Positions 31,353 to 42,335 of a DNA stretch of 64,000 nt are shown piece after piece. Source of the stretch: Sphingobacteriales bacterium. Its GTDB lineage: Bacteria; Bacteroidota; Bacteroidia; Chitinophagales; UBA2359. The position numbers and the translations under genes were made by a program. Under the pieces are notes generated by a model. It had not been told where the DNA came from. It saw only the letters and a list, made by a program, of their open reading frames with translations, and did not search any database. The stretch is from assembly GCA_016711295.1 (NCBI GenBank), contig JADJTE010000005.1, positions 1-64,000 of the forward strand, read 5' to 3'. Each line of letters starts with the position of its first letter. Within the stretch, counting starts at the first letter, position 1.

Positions 31353-31549
31353 AAAAAGACGATTTTGATAAAAAACCGTAGCATACAGCAGCACAAAAGC
31401 CAATTAGGAGCCAAGTATGCAGTGTATCGAACGAATTGTTGGGCGATGAATTATCGGGCGAAATCATGGTCGCTAAAAGCAATTGAAGTAGGGTATATAA
31501 TTGATAGATAGAAAATTAAATAGTGTTGTTGTTTTTATATAAATTTATC

Positions 31550-31662
31550 GTAACTATTTAGCCTTGTAGGAGGAACTAATCGAATATGCAGCGATGTCAG
31601 GCATTATTAGATAAGTATTGCTCATTACCCCATACCCAAAACCCTATACCCTAAATAGTTAC
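31550..31662 (+). mobile_element. MITE copy 4 inside the exopolysaccharide cluster, 8-bp duplication
   Basis: Perfect 12-bp inverted ends at 31550-31561 and 31651-31662, flanked by AATTTATC on both sides (31542-31549, 31663-31670). The 113-bp form. It is inserted directly beyond the stop codon of the acetyltransferase gene and splits the cluster's longest intergenic gap (31353-31669). Confidence 0.93.
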
Positions 31663-31669
31663 AATTTAT

Positions 31670-32314
31670 CTATGAATAAACGATAGGTCGCTCCCAAGCC
31701 TTGGTTTGGGCGTTATATTGCTTGATAACGCGCGCCGGATTGCCCACTACGATTGAATAGGGCGGCACATCTTTGGTCACTACGCAACCCGCTGCTACAA
31801 CAGCATGTTTGCCTATGCGCACGCCCGCCGTCAAAACGGCATTTGCCCCAATCCATACTTCGTCTTCTACGGTGATTTGGGCGGTAGTACAAGGTTGTTG
31901 GCTAATGGGCAGATTGATGTCTTCGTAGCTATGGTTCAGACCCGACAAGACGATATTTTGTGCCAACATCACATCATTGCCTATTGTTACAGGACCTATC
32001 AGTACGCAACCTATGCCTATGCGGGTTCGTTTGCCGATGTGTATAGCTCCTACGCCGTTGTTGAGGGTGGCGAAGTCTTCTATGGTCGAGTCGTCGCCCA
32101 ACGAAAATGGGTTGTAGGGCATTAAATCCATGCGAGTTTGTGGGCGTATGAGGGCATTTTTGCCACGTTGGTGCACCATTGGATTTACAAAGGTTTTAAT
32201 CCACCAGCGTGGTCGGGCTTGGTTTTTGGGAGCTAACAAGAAGCCCGCCCAAGATTTCAGCCACTCGCTGGACTTGACCCACTGTTTTAAATGGCTCATA
32301 ATATTGGCTATCAT
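31670..32314 (-). CDS. Hexapeptide-repeat acyltransferase (WcaF/maltose acetyltransferase-like)
   Basis: A 214-residue left-handed beta-helix transferase. Hexapeptide repeats run from IGKRTRIGIGCVLIGPVTIG to VGNPARVI, the typical C-terminal phrase of sugar O-acetyltransferases. The probable catalytic histidine is in LSGLNHSYEDI. Its place in the exopolysaccharide cluster suggests it acetylates a sugar of the repeat unit. It starts 11 bp after the upstream glycosyltransferase. Confidence 0.88.
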   Translation of the reverse strand: MIANIMSHLKQWVKSSEWLKSWAGFLLAPKNQARPRWWIKTFVNPMVHQRGKNALIRPQTRMDLMPYNPFSLGDDSTIEDFATLNNGVGAIHIGKRTRIGIGCVLIGPVTIGNDVMLAQNIVLSGLNHSYEDINLPISQQPCTTAQITVEDEVWIGANAVLTAGVRIGKHAVVAAGCVVTKDVPPYSIVVGNPARVIKQYNAQTKAWERPIVYS

Positions 32315-32324
32315 AGTGTCATAT

Positions 32325-33601
32325 TTATAGATTGATTCGGAGTGGTAAGGCGGCGGCTTTATCTGTTTTGTGGGGCATTGGGTTAGTTGTATCGTCTAAG
32401 TAAGGGGCTACGATATGCCAAAACTGCTCTGCTCGTTTGGTCCAAGCATTGTTTTCGGCAGTTTGGAGGCGTTCTAATTGTACTAAGGGATTATTATTAT
32501 AAATAGCTTGTTCGATATAATCCGAAAATTGCACGGGCGATGGAGTTATATATACTACTTTGCCAAACGATACGATGTCGTCCGAAAAAGGTGTAGTAAC
32601 AACGGGTTTGCCCGCCGCTAAATATTCGTTGATTTTGAGCGGATAGATGCTTTTGGTGAGCGTATTCATCAAAAATGGAATAATGGCGCAATCGGCGTGT
32701 TGTAAGTAAGCGGGCAATTGGTTGATGGGTTTTGACCCTGCCAAGATAACATTGGGCAATTGGTCTAAACCGTGTTGGCGACATTCGTGGGTATGATACG
32801 GACCAACGAGGAGCAAGGTTTTGTCGGTATGCTGTCGGGCTATATAATTGAGTAGCGCATAGTCGATTCTTAAATCGCTGATAACACCCGTATAGAGAAT
32901 GACTTTGCCTGGGTGGGGGCGGTTTTGCAATTCGGGTGGCTTGGGTAGTGGGTGTTCTAAGGCAGTGCGAAACAAAGCAACGTCGGCGGCATTGGGCAGC
33001 AAGTGGGTATGAGGCGACAATTGGCTTTTGGCTTGTGCCAAGTTTTCGAAGTAGCAAGGGTTAAGTCGGCATAGCGGGCTATTATTTCATTTTCGAGCCT
33101 AACGCCGTGCCGCGCAATATAAGGCTCTTGGCTAATGTCGTCGACTGACTGATAGATATAGAGTAGAGGCTGGAACGATGCAGGGAAATATCGCCCATAG
33201 AATGGGTCGAACGAATTGAGAAAAATATATTGTTGTACGTTATAATCGCTTGTTATTTTGCGAATGGTTTCGTATAAAATTTGGTCATTGAGGCGCGACA
33301 GCCATTCGTAGCTATTTCCTTCGGGCAGCGAGTTGATAGGCAAGGTGAGGCGTGGTGTAACAACGACCAAATTGTCGGGCGCACCGCTGATGCTACGATA
33401 AATATTTTTGCCGTATAGCAAGGCATTGCGCCTTTGCTGGATACTTGGCTCGTGGCGGCGGTTCCAATAATCTTTGAGTGTAAAAGGGTGTTCGATATAA
33501 AAAACGCGGCAGTTGCGTGCCCATTCTTTTGCCAACGAAAAAATCGTGGACGAAAATGGCGCGTCGGCGTGCGATAGAGCTAATATGATGAGGTCGGTCA
33601 C
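32325..33601 (-). CDS. Group 1 (GT-B) glycosyltransferase, frameshifted
   Basis: A GT-B fold glycosyltransferase of about 425 residues. The N-terminal half is read from a GTG at 33601 (TDLIILALSHADAPF), the C-terminal half contains the donor-binding region PLKINEYLAAGKPVVTTP. The two halves lie in different frames (33622-32957 and 33041-32325). Adding one A to the A4 run on the coding strand (plus strand T4 33043-33046) joins ADLTLATSK to NLAQAKSQLSPHT. The GTG start is favoured over a TTG at 33622 because the hydrophobic first strand follows directly. Part of the exopolysaccharide cluster. Confidence 0.83.
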
Positions 33602-33720
33602 AGAAAAAAGAGTTAGAGGCAAATGATGAGAGGAGGCAAAACAAATAAATGAAGAGCAAGATGTTTATTGGGGGCACTTGTCAGAAGTGCGTGCCCAGAA
33701 CGGATATTTATTTGTCTATT

Positions 33721-35144
33721 TTATTGTTGTGTGGCTATTGAGTTTTCCGTCTTGGCAGCTACGGTTTTGCTAGGAATATTGTTGGGCGGGACGGTGCTTG
33801 GTTCTATGGGTATTGGGTCGCGAGTACTCAATTGGCGGCGCAACATTTGCCATATAGCGGCATATACTGTTTTGATATGCCAAAAAGATTGTAGCGGATT
33901 GGCGTTTAGCTCGCGATAGACGAGTATTTGCGTAACCACAAACCCGACTGACAGCGTGATGAGGGTAGCATATACCGAACCATAAATGCCCCAGCGTTGG
34001 ATAAAAAAGTAGTTCAATAGGGCATTGAGCAGCGTACTGAATAGTACCATGTAAAAATTGGTACGAGGTTTTCCAATAGCGTCAAACGTAGTGCCAAACT
34101 GCATACCAAAGGGCAATAATAAGCTAAACAAGATGGTAAGGCGCAAGATTGGCACGGCATCTAAATATTTTTCGCCCGCGATAATTTGTACGATAGGCTC
34201 GGCAAAGAACACGACTAATATAGCAGCGGGTATAATAAGTGCCAGCATTACGCCGACCGATTGTTCGTAGAGGGCTTTGATAGCAGGCTTACCTTCGGTA
34301 TCTATTTTTGGGCACTTTTCGGAAACACGATAGCCGCAATTGATAAGGTAGGTATTTCTATTAGGTTGTTGATGCGAATGGCTAAATCATAGACGGCTAC
34401 GGAGGCTGTGCCTGCCAAAGACCCCAACATAATCTTATCGACATTTTTATGTATCATCGATGATAAATTAGTTCCAAATACATATTTTCCAAAATTAAAC
34501 AAGGTGCGCAACCATTGCCAATCGATATGCGGTGCAAAATTCCAATGGCGACGACACAATACAACGGCTACAATAGCAGCTAGCAAGGTGGTGACAGTAT
34601 TAAGCACAGCTAATTCGTAGAGCGTGAGGGTCTGCTGGGCGAAATGGCAGTAGAGCAAATAAGCAAAAAAACTGCCCTGCCGCATTAAACTTGCCCAGAA
34701 AGGAGCCGCAAAATCGAAATGGGCTTGTTGGATAAAATTACATTGCGATAAAGGCAATAGCAATACCGTTGTAATGGCACACAAATAAAGCATAGGTGCT
34801 ATTTCGGGGCTTTGCCATATATAAGCCAAGATAGGAGCTGATATTAAAAATAAACCTATATTAGCTGCTGTTACGATGGTGTTAAGGGCAAGCGAAGCCG
34901 TATTGATAGTAGGGCGAATAGCTGCATTTTCTTCGGAAGCGGTATATTTGATAAGGGCGTTTTGTATCAGTCCGATGCGTGCCATTTCAAAAATAGCATT
35001 GACGGTCAGAAACAGTGTCCAGACACCGAAATCGGCTTTTGATAGACCACGCAGCAGCAAATAAACGCCACCAAAGCCGAACAAAACGCCCGTCAATCGG
35101 TCTAATAGCGAAAAAATCCCCGATTTTATCCAATAATTACTCAT
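33721..35144 (-). CDS. Wzx-type polysaccharide flippase, frameshifted
   Basis: A MOP-superfamily exporter of about 475 residues with 12-14 membrane segments. Start chosen at MSNYWIKSGIFSLLDR (35144). The frame breaks at the T5 run 34305-34309 (plus strand): the first part ends VFPKSAQK and the continuation IDTEGKPAIKALYEQS is in another frame. One extra A on the coding strand repairs it. In Wzx/Wzy systems this protein moves lipid-linked repeat units to the periplasmic face. The C-terminal tail is Pro/Ser/Thr-rich. Confidence 0.86.
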
Positions 35145-35272
35145 AAAAGGGTTTGTTGCTGGGCATTCATGAGAAATATTGCTTGCCCGATATATGTTAA
35201 TTAGGTGTATGATATTATGGCTTGTTAAGACTATAATTTTATACACCCTTGTTCATGGTAATTGAGCTAATG

Positions 35273-37496
35273 TTAGCTAAGGTTGCGCATATCGGTCATA
35301 TTTAGGATAACGCCTGCAAATTTGTCATTCAGTCTATGCAAAAAATCAATATTGCTCTGTTCAGCGGCAGCTACGGTATTATTGGCTGATAATACTGCCA
35401 CCACTTTGTCGGCATAATTGCTCAATTCTTTGGTATCGGTATGGCTATCCATTGCCGAACATTCTAATAATACATAATCATAAGTCTGCTGTAAATTGGT
35501 CAGTAAAGCGCGGAAATTTTTGCCCGATAATAGCTCTGATGCCGAATTGCCATCGGCGCGGCAACCTACTATATCTACCGAGCCGCCTATATGATTGAAC
35601 AATCTGCCTTTCAGTCCAAATACGCGGTCTAAATCAGATTGTTGCAAAATGCGTTCCAAACCGCTATTCGGAGCTACTGATTGTACGGGCAGGCGCGTGA
35701 TTCCATTATTTTTAAAATTGCAGTCGAGCAATAATACCTTCTGGTTGTTCAGACTAAGCGCGTAGGCTAAGGTAACAGCTACAAGCGTTTTGCCCTCTTT
35801 GGGTTTTAGGCTGCATAGGAGTAAGGTGCGCACTCCGTCTCCCATCGCCGATATTTTGTAGCGCGTATTGCGCACCAACTGTTTGAAAGTTTCTAATTCT
35901 TTTTTATTGTCATTTTGGTGAAAAATGCGGTCTAAATCCAAGTCTTTCACGCTGCTGAGGCGATTCCATACCTCTAACAGGGGCAAGCGCGTTTGTTTTT
36001 GCAATTGGAAAGGCGACAGCAGGCGGTTGTCGAGATAGACCAAACCCAACAAGACAAAGGTAGCCATCATAAAGGTAGCGATACCTGCCAAAAGGGTCAT
36101 AAACGGTGCTTGTGAGGGTTCGGGACTTTCAGGGGCAAGGGCTTTTTCGTGGATTTGCAATTTTTGGTCGTGGCTTTTGCTGATAGCGGCAAAATCAGCA
36201 GCATTCAATTTTTCGGTCAAAGCTAAGTACTCTTCGCCCAAAATTTTTATTTCGCGCTCATACGAAGCAATAGTTGCTTCTTTAGACACCAAACCGCTTA
36301 CGCTTCCTTTGAGGCGATTTATTTCGGTATCAATAGTGCGCACACTCGACCGCGCTTCTTCCAATTGTTGCTCGGTGTCTAATTTTCTGCTCAATAAATC
36401 GCGGCGCGATTCTGCTACTGTTCCGCCCGTTGCACCCATACCTACATCTTCGTTCATGGTAGTCCGTTTGACTTCCATTTCCAATTCGCGGCGCAAGTTG
36501 TCGGCTTGTTGTTTAGATGCCGCTTTTTTGTAGCCCGATGCCACATATTCGTCGTTATATCGCTGTATTTGGTCGCGTAGGGTTGTTATGCGTGGGTTGC
36601 CGCTGCGGGTGCTGCTCACTGTTTGTTGGTCTTGTGCCATATAACCTTCCAAGTTGCCGAGCGTTTTTTCGTAAGATGGGATTTTTTCGGTCGCTTTTTG
36701 TTTTTGCATTTCCAAATCGCGAATTTGCTCTAAAGGTGACTTAGTTTGTTGTTCCAAATCGGCTACTTGGCTGCTTAGTTTAAAGCGTTCCAAGGATTCG
36801 GTCTTGGCATTTAGCTCGGCTTTTTTGCCCTCGGCTAATCGGCGATAAAAATCGGCAGAATTATCGGTGCGCTCATTTTTTAGTTTAGTGAATGCTGTGA
36901 GAAAATTTTGGCCCAACATATTAGCGGTGAAAGCCGACAGCGCGGGGGTTTTCTGATGTCACTTCTACACGGATATAGTCGGTATCTTTCATGCGTTCTA
37001 TTAATAGATGTTGGAGTAGGGCTTGGTCGGTATAGCCCAATACACCTGCGATATTGCGCACGTGGTTGCGCATGGTGGCTTCTTGGCTGTTTTTGCTTAG
37101 TTGGGTGCTATCGTTAGAAATGGGCTGCTCTAAATAGCGCACGATGTCGGCTATTTCGGCGGGCGATAGGTATTTGGCTATATCGGCGGAGCGGCGAAAC
37201 GGCTCGCTGCTCACCAAATCGTGGCGCACCAAATCATTCACTAATGACTGCATAAGCTCGCGCGAAGTCATCTGGGCGATGAGGTTGTTAAAATCATTCA
37301 TCACCTTGTATTCCTGCACCCAACTGCCCGCGCCTTCCTCTACATTGATAATGCCCGTAGCCATCAATGCCGATGATTTGTATACTTTAGGTTCGTTTTT
37401 ATACATTAAATAAGTAGCAATCATTGCTAAGAGCGAGATAGGGGCGATAATCCACATGCGTCGCCACAATACTTTTAAGAAGAAAAAGATTTCCAT
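35273..37496 (-). CDS. Wzc-like chain-length determinant with degenerate BY-kinase domain, frameshifted
   Basis: A polysaccharide co-polymerase. It begins MEIFFFLKVLWRRMWIIAP (ATG at 37496) with the first membrane helix, followed by a long periplasmic coiled coil, a second membrane helix (FMTLLAGIATFMMATFVLLG) and a cytoplasmic P-loop domain. The Walker A region reads KPKEGKT and Walker A' LLLDCNFKN, but Walker B reads YVLLECSA instead of D-x-D/P, and no C-terminal tyrosine cluster is present. Kinase activity is therefore doubtful. The frame changes near 36930-36945: ENPRA is followed by SAFTANMLGQNFLTAF in the other frame. It likely sets chain length in the cluster. No Wza-type outer-membrane exporter gene is seen here. 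Confidence 0.85.
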
Positions 37497-37525
37497 ATTG
37501 TTTTTTTGAGATAGGTAGGTTGAGT

Positions 37526-38842
37526 TTAACGTCTCTGTTGTTGTTGTTGTTGTGCCTCTTCGAGGCTGATGAGTTGAGTATGTTGGGTGCTTAGAAAATC
37601 GCGTCGAGCTTTGTTGATTTGAACCAAACTTAGGATTTGTCTGCCTACAAAGGCGGGCATTTGCCAAAGGGCTTGCCATACGGGGCGCGGGGCGCGGTCT
37701 AAATAGAGTGTCCAAACGATATTGGCGGCAAAAATACCTATCGAAAGCCACAAGGCGACGGAGGCTTGCCACCAAAACGCCACTTGGGGCGGTGCTATAC
37801 CGCTTAGGACGGCTTGCCAATTGGTGCGGCTTAGGGTGGCGATAAGCGTATCAGCCATGGCGAACAAACCCGCAACGAGTAGCAATATAAACAAAGGCGG
37901 TATGATAGACAAACAACCGAATAGGAAGCGATTCCATTGCAAACGCAGCAAACCGCCGCCTATATGCCGCAGGGCAACTGCTATATTATCGAAGTAGGCA
38001 AATAGCCAGCGGGTTCGTTGGCGTGTCACTTGCTCGCCTGTCTGTATCTTTTCGTCATAGAGCCAAGCAGCGTGGGCAAAGGCGATGCGCTGATTTTGGG
38101 CTACTAAAAAATGTTGTAATAATTTATCTTCGGCGGCAATTACTTGCTGGGCTGCTTGGCGGCGTGCGATGGGGGGGCTTTGCAAAAATGCCTCGAATAG
38201 AGGCGTACTGACCGCCATACCCGACCCCGCAATACTCGCCGATGAGCCTAAACAAAACGGCGCGTATCGTTCTATATAATTCTTATAAATTTCGCCCAGC
38301 GCATCGGCGCAGGCATAAGGCGTATCTAAATTTTTGGCGATGCGCCTGCCCTGTACTGCTTCATAACCGCCTTGTAGATACGGGCATAATTGGGCTAAAA
38401 AATCGGGTATTGCCAAATTGTCGGGGTCAAATACGACTATATGCGTGGGCGTTTGGGCGAGGTGCTGCATGGCATATTGCATCGATTTGACCTTAGACTG
38501 CAAGGCTTCGGGCGGCAATAAGCAATGTAGGCGCGTTTCGTGTTGGTAGGTTTGGAGCAAATTGGCATCGCCGCATTGGTCGGCTACCAAATAAATATGA
38601 AAATTGCTATGGGTTTGGCGTAGTACTGATTGGATGAGCGGAAAAGCTATTTCGCATCTATTATATGCCGTGATAATACAAGCAAAATGGTATTGTTCGG
38701 CATCGGGGCTAAGGATATGGTCAGTAGCATTGGGCGGGGCAGCACTACGTGCGGGTGGGCGGGGGGCAAATAGCGTTAGTCCAAAAGGCAATAGTAAACA
38801 AGCTATAATGACCAAGTGACAAATAAGAATAAAAATAAGCAC
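37526..38842 (-). CDS. Membrane glycosyltransferase, family 2
   Basis: A 438-residue processive-type GT2. An N-terminal membrane helix is followed by a GT-A domain (CIITAYNRCEIAFPLIQ, acidic motif VVFDPDNLAIPDF, and RQRTRWL, resembling the Q/RxxRW motif of processive enzymes), then two or three C-terminal membrane helices. The end is a Gln-rich tail. It resembles the synthase-like GT2 at 42336-43535 in layout. Part of the exopolysaccharide cluster; products unknown. Confidence 0.85.
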   Translation of the reverse strand: MLIFILICHLVIIACLLLPFGLTLFAPRPPARSAAPPNATDHILSPDAEQYHFACIITAYNRCEIAFPLIQSVLRQTHSNFHIYLVADQCGDANLLQTYQHETRLHCLLPPEALQSKVKSMQYAMQHLAQTPTHIVVFDPDNLAIPDFLAQLCPYLQGGYEAVQGRRIAKNLDTPYACADALGEIYKNYIERYAPFCLGSSASIAGSGMAVSTPLFEAFLQSPPIARRQAAQQVIAAEDKLLQHFLVAQNQRIAFAHAAWLYDEKIQTGEQVTRQRTRWLFAYFDNIAVALRHIGGGLLRLQWNRFLFGCLSIIPPLFILLLVAGLFAMADTLIATLSRTNWQAVLSGIAPPQVAFWWQASVALWLSIGIFAANIVWTLYLDRAPRPVWQALWQMPAFVGRQILSLVQINKARRDFLSTQHTQLISLEEAQQQQQQRR

Positions 38843-38864
38843 AATATTATGAAATTATAGATAG

Positions 38865-39758
38865 TTAATAAGTATAGCTTGGGTTAAAATGCCATAGAAT
38901 ACCGCGCAAAAAGGCGCGTGCATGTTGCGGCTCGCGATGTAAGGCAAACGAGAGCAGGTTTTTGGGTAGGGCAAACAGCAGCATAAAAGCATAGAACAAC
39001 AGCAATTGTAGCTTTGTAGTAGCATTGCGGCGCATAAACAAGATGCGGTTGCGCGTGATATAATACGTTTTGAAAGGGCTATTTCTGCCTACCGATACCG
39101 ATTCTTTGTGATATACAACGGCATTTGGCTCGACATAGATACCATAGCCAGCGCGTTTGATTTGTTCGCACCAGTCCAACTCTTCGTAGTACAGAAAAAA
39201 ACATTCGGGCATCATGCCCACTTTATCAACCACCGAGCGGGGCAGCATCATCGCTGCTCCGTGCGCATAATGGGTGCGCATCGTATTGTTATATTGTCCT
39301 TGGTCGGGTTCGCCGTTGCCAACAGTCGTATTGCGTGCCGTATAGGGGTTCATTTCGGTATATCCAACATACTGTATCAGTCGAGGAGGTTCGAAATAAC
39401 ATATTTTAGGACAAACAATACCTGCATCGGGCAAGCGGCTGAACGCTGCTAAGAGAGTCTCAATCATACCGCTTGTGATTTCGGTATCATTATTGAGAAA
39501 CAATAGGTATTTACCTTTTGCTGCCATGATACCCAAGTTGTTGCCGCCTGCAAACCCGCGATTGTGCGGGCTGCTGATACAAACAACTTCGGGAAACTGC
39601 TCGCGCAAAATGGGTTCGATGGGTTCGGCAGAGCAGTTGTCTATCACTATCACCTCTGTATTGTGGGGGGCATATTGTTGGATTGAGCGTAGTAGGGCAC
39701 ATGTTACATGCGCTTGGTTATAATTAACCGTAATAATAGATACCGTAGGGCGGTACAT
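38865..39758 (-). CDS. Rhamnosyltransferase-like GT2 glycosyltransferase
   Basis: A 297-residue GT-A glycosyltransferase. VSIITVNYNQAHVTCALL opens the fold, FLNNDTEITSGMIE holds the acidic motif, and EELDWCEQIKRAGY is the typical D/E-W-C motif of the WbbL/rhamnosyltransferase group. One hydrophobic helix near the C-terminus may attach it to the membrane. Likely adds a sugar to the lipid-linked repeat unit. Confidence 0.88.
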   Translation of the reverse strand: MYRPTVSIITVNYNQAHVTCALLRSIQQYAPHNTEVIVIDNCSAEPIEPILREQFPEVVCISSPHNRGFAGGNNLGIMAAKGKYLLFLNNDTEITSGMIETLLAAFSRLPDAGIVCPKICYFEPPRLIQYVGYTEMNPYTARNTTVGNGEPDQGQYNNTMRTHYAHGAAMMLPRSVVDKVGMMPECFFLYYEELDWCEQIKRAGYGIYVEPNAVVYHKESVSVGRNSPFKTYYITRNRILFMRRNATTKLQLLLFYAFMLLFALPKNLLSFALHREPQHARAFLRGILWHFNPSYTY

Positions 39759-40035
39759 AAATCAACTAAGAGAACGGAGGTGAAACGGATAAGATTTTGT
39801 TACATGGGTGGCTAAGCAGTAATTGGGGGGTGGGATAGTATAATTTCTCTTAATCCCTCCGCTGCGAGGCGGAAATAGCATTTTTGTTTTTTGACGACAA
39901 AAAACGAAGTGGTATCAGGAAAGAGAAGTGGAAGGGGGGGGAGCGAGAAAGTAGTATTGAGGCGAAGTAGATATCAAAGCAGCCGTAGTATAAGTAGGGT
40001 GGGGTAGTGGAGAGAGAGCGGAGTGTGAGCGAGGG

Positions 40036-41217
40036 CTATACGTTTTCGTGTTGTAGCATAGCGGGGATAGTTTTGAGCATAATTTTTAGGTCGAACCATA
40101 AAGAGTATTGACCTGCGTAGGCATTGTCAAGTTCTATACGCTCGGTGATAGACATCTCCTTTTTGCCGCGTTTAGATACTTGCCATAAGCCCGTTATGCC
40201 TGCGGGGGCTAAAAATCGCTTCGCCCACACATCGCGCGTAAGCTGCTCTGCTTCGTAGAGTGGTAGCGGGCGGTTGCCCACTATTGACATATCGCCTTTC
40301 AAGACGTTGATGAGTTGGGGTAGCTCGTCGAGGCTTGTTTTGCGAATGAGCCTGCCTACGCGTGTGATGCGTGGGTCGTTGCTGATTTTGACAAAGGAGG
40401 GCAGTTCGCCGCTGGGGTTAGTATAGGATTCATTAGCCTCTGTTGTCGTATGGTCGGTTGGGGTGGGGGTATATTGGTTTAGGTGCATGACCTCTTGCAG
40501 GCGTTTGTCGGCATCGGCATACATAGAGCGGAACTTGTAGAAGTTAAAAATCTGGTAGCCCGTGCCTACGCGCTTAGCACTATACATGATGCTACCGCGC
40601 GATTCGAGTTTAATCAGCAAGGAAATGAGCAAAAATAAAGGACTTAATGCGATAAGGGCACATAGCGATACAAATATATCAAATAGACGCTTAGCCAATG
40701 GCAGATGCTGGCTAAACGGCTGGTCGTCAGACAGCGATACATTGGCACTATATAGTTTGAGTTGATGCAGAAATTCGATGCGGTCATACATATCGCGTAT
40801 CGGGAACGGCGCAATATATACATCATCAATTCCGCGGGCAATAGCTTCTTTTTGCGGTATCGGAAAAACATCATTCGAAACAACAATAAACGGAATATGC
40901 CGTAGGTAATCGTTACGATTAATGGCAGTTAAAAGGTGGAAATTACTTTTTTCCAACAATTCGTATTCGCACAAAATAGCTACGGGCAATGCCGACATGC
41001 TGTAAATTTTATCTTTGAGACAAGACAAAGCCTCTTCGGTATCATTGACGATATCGGTGCTAAAATGGAAATGCTTTTTCATCTGAGCAGGGAGGTTCTC
41101 GGTCAGAAAAAATTCGTTGCTGCCTACGAATAGCAGCTCGGTAGTATAGCTAGCAGTTTGTGCGTTGCTACGGTCTTGGTTTAGGTTAGTAGTGGTAAAG
41201 TAATCGGTCGGGTTCAT
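40036..41217 (-). CDS. Priming sugar transferase with N-terminal pseudo-receiver domain
   Basis: A 393-residue fusion. Residues about 25-155 look like a response-regulator receiver fold, but the acidic pocket is lost: the first strand reads FVGSNEF, the phospho-acceptor position reads AILCEYE (Glu for Asp), and the conserved Lys position reads IAPFP. The rest is a bacterial sugar transferase (WcaJ/WbaP class): a membrane-associated helix (LFDIFVSLCALIALSPLFLL), KRVG, FYKFRSM, RKTSLDELPQL and MSIVGNRP. These enzymes load the first sugar-1-phosphate onto undecaprenyl phosphate and so start exopolysaccharide synthesis. The pseudo-receiver may link it to the separate receiver protein encoded just upstream. 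Confidence 0.9.
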   Translation of the reverse strand: MNPTDYFTTTNLNQDRSNAQTASYTTELLFVGSNEFFLTENLPAQMKKHFHFSTDIVNDTEEALSCLKDKIYSMSALPVAILCEYELLEKSNFHLLTAINRNDYLRHIPFIVVSNDVFPIPQKEAIARGIDDVYIAPFPIRDMYDRIEFLHQLKLYSANVSLSDDQPFSQHLPLAKRLFDIFVSLCALIALSPLFLLISLLIKLESRGSIMYSAKRVGTGYQIFNFYKFRSMYADADKRLQEVMHLNQYTPTPTDHTTTEANESYTNPSGELPSFVKISNDPRITRVGRLIRKTSLDELPQLINVLKGDMSIVGNRPLPLYEAEQLTRDVWAKRFLAPAGITGLWQVSKRGKKEMSITERIELDNAYAGQYSLWFDLKIMLKTIPAMLQHENV

Positions 41218-41288
41218 AAATAAGGTGTTTTGATTCTAAGTGGTATATGTTTGGGCTAAAAAGTAAGATTACAAGGCTTAGTTTACAT

Positions 41289-41672
41289 TCAGTCAACAGA
41301 ATGTGTGGCAAGTGCGGCTTCTACTTTACTAAATAGGTTTTGTGGGTTAAATGGTTTGGGTAAAAAATCGTTGAGATCGTTTTGCAAAAAAAACTCAATA
41401 TCTTTTAGGCGGTCAGTGCCCGATACGATGATAACAGGAATCTCTTTAAAAAAGCCGCTCTTGCGCAGGTTTTGTAAAAAATTATAGCCACTTAGACGAG
41501 GCATACTCATATCTAATAGTATTAGGTCGGGTATATTGCCCTCGTTGAGCCAAAGCATTGCCTCAATACCGTCCTTTTTGGTAGTTACGGTATAATGCTG
41601 TTTGAGCAAAAAACCCAATAGCATACGCGTGCTATTATCGTCGTCGATGATGAGGATTGATTTCTTTGTCAT
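41289..41672 (-). CDS. Single-domain response regulator
   Basis: A 127-residue receiver domain with no output domain. The acidic pair is in LIIDDDNSTR, the phospho-acceptor Asp in LILLDMSMPR, the Thr in IVSGT and the Lys in LPKPF, so all key residues are intact. It is the first gene of the minus-strand exopolysaccharide cluster, 71 bp before the sugar transferase with a pseudo-receiver. It probably controls that enzyme or cluster activity by protein contact; the cognate kinase is not adjacent. Confidence 0.93.
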   Translation of the reverse strand: MTKKSILIIDDDNSTRMLLGFLLKQHYTVTTKKDGIEAMLWLNEGNIPDLILLDMSMPRLSGYNFLQNLRKSGFFKEIPVIIVSGTDRLKDIEFFLQNDLNDFLPKPFNPQNLFSKVEAALATHSVD

Positions 41673-42335
41673 ATAATAAGGCTTTAAGGAGAGGAAATGT
41701 AGATTTTGGCATAAATTTTGGCGAACAGCGTTATGACGTTGTTATGACACTCGCGGTCTCAAAGAAAGAGCTAAAAAATAAAAGACTTGCACAAATGCGT
41801 ATGGGTATTATAAAAAGTAATACCTTTGCAAATTTGAGTGTTTTTAAAGAAAAATGCTTTTTACTTTGTCAATATAGCTTGAAAATAAGCAAATTGTAGA
41901 TAACTTAAAAATGTATTAATAAAAAAAAATCTTGTTTGCTTTGACTAGAACAACATCAATATGTGCTTGCTTTGTTGCTTATCTTTGAGCTATTGAAACA
42001 TTTTCGCTTCTATTACGTAGCTAATTACCATGCAAAGTAAAGTAATTCTGACAAAATCGTGACGATTTTTTGCTAAATAAGTTTCAAACTTGCCCAAATA
42101 TTTCTGACAGGTCTTTCTAAATATATAGCGAAATAAATCGTAATGTATTGATATGCTAAACAATTGAATTTATTGTTGTTTGAAATAATCTGATTTCCAG
42201 CAAGATATAAATTTTATTTTTTTTATTATTACTATAGGCGGCTACTAAAATACGACATGTAATTTTTTTGTAACGTTTATTTTTTTACAGCACCTTCTTT
42301 GTTTCATTTTTAATTATTTCTCCCCCCTTCTACCC
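41673..42335. other. Long AT-rich divergent intergenic region
   Basis: A 663-bp gap between the minus-strand response regulator and the plus-strand glycosyltransferase. It holds no convincing gene. A plus-strand TACCTTTG (41821-41828) fits the -7 consensus but lies about 500 bp from the next start, so a long leader or a small RNA is possible. Confidence 0.5.

Noticed and set aside
41657..41899. Plus-strand ORF of 80 codons beside the response regulator
   Set aside because: It overlaps the regulator's start on the other strand, has no recognisable features and looks like AT-rich chance coding.
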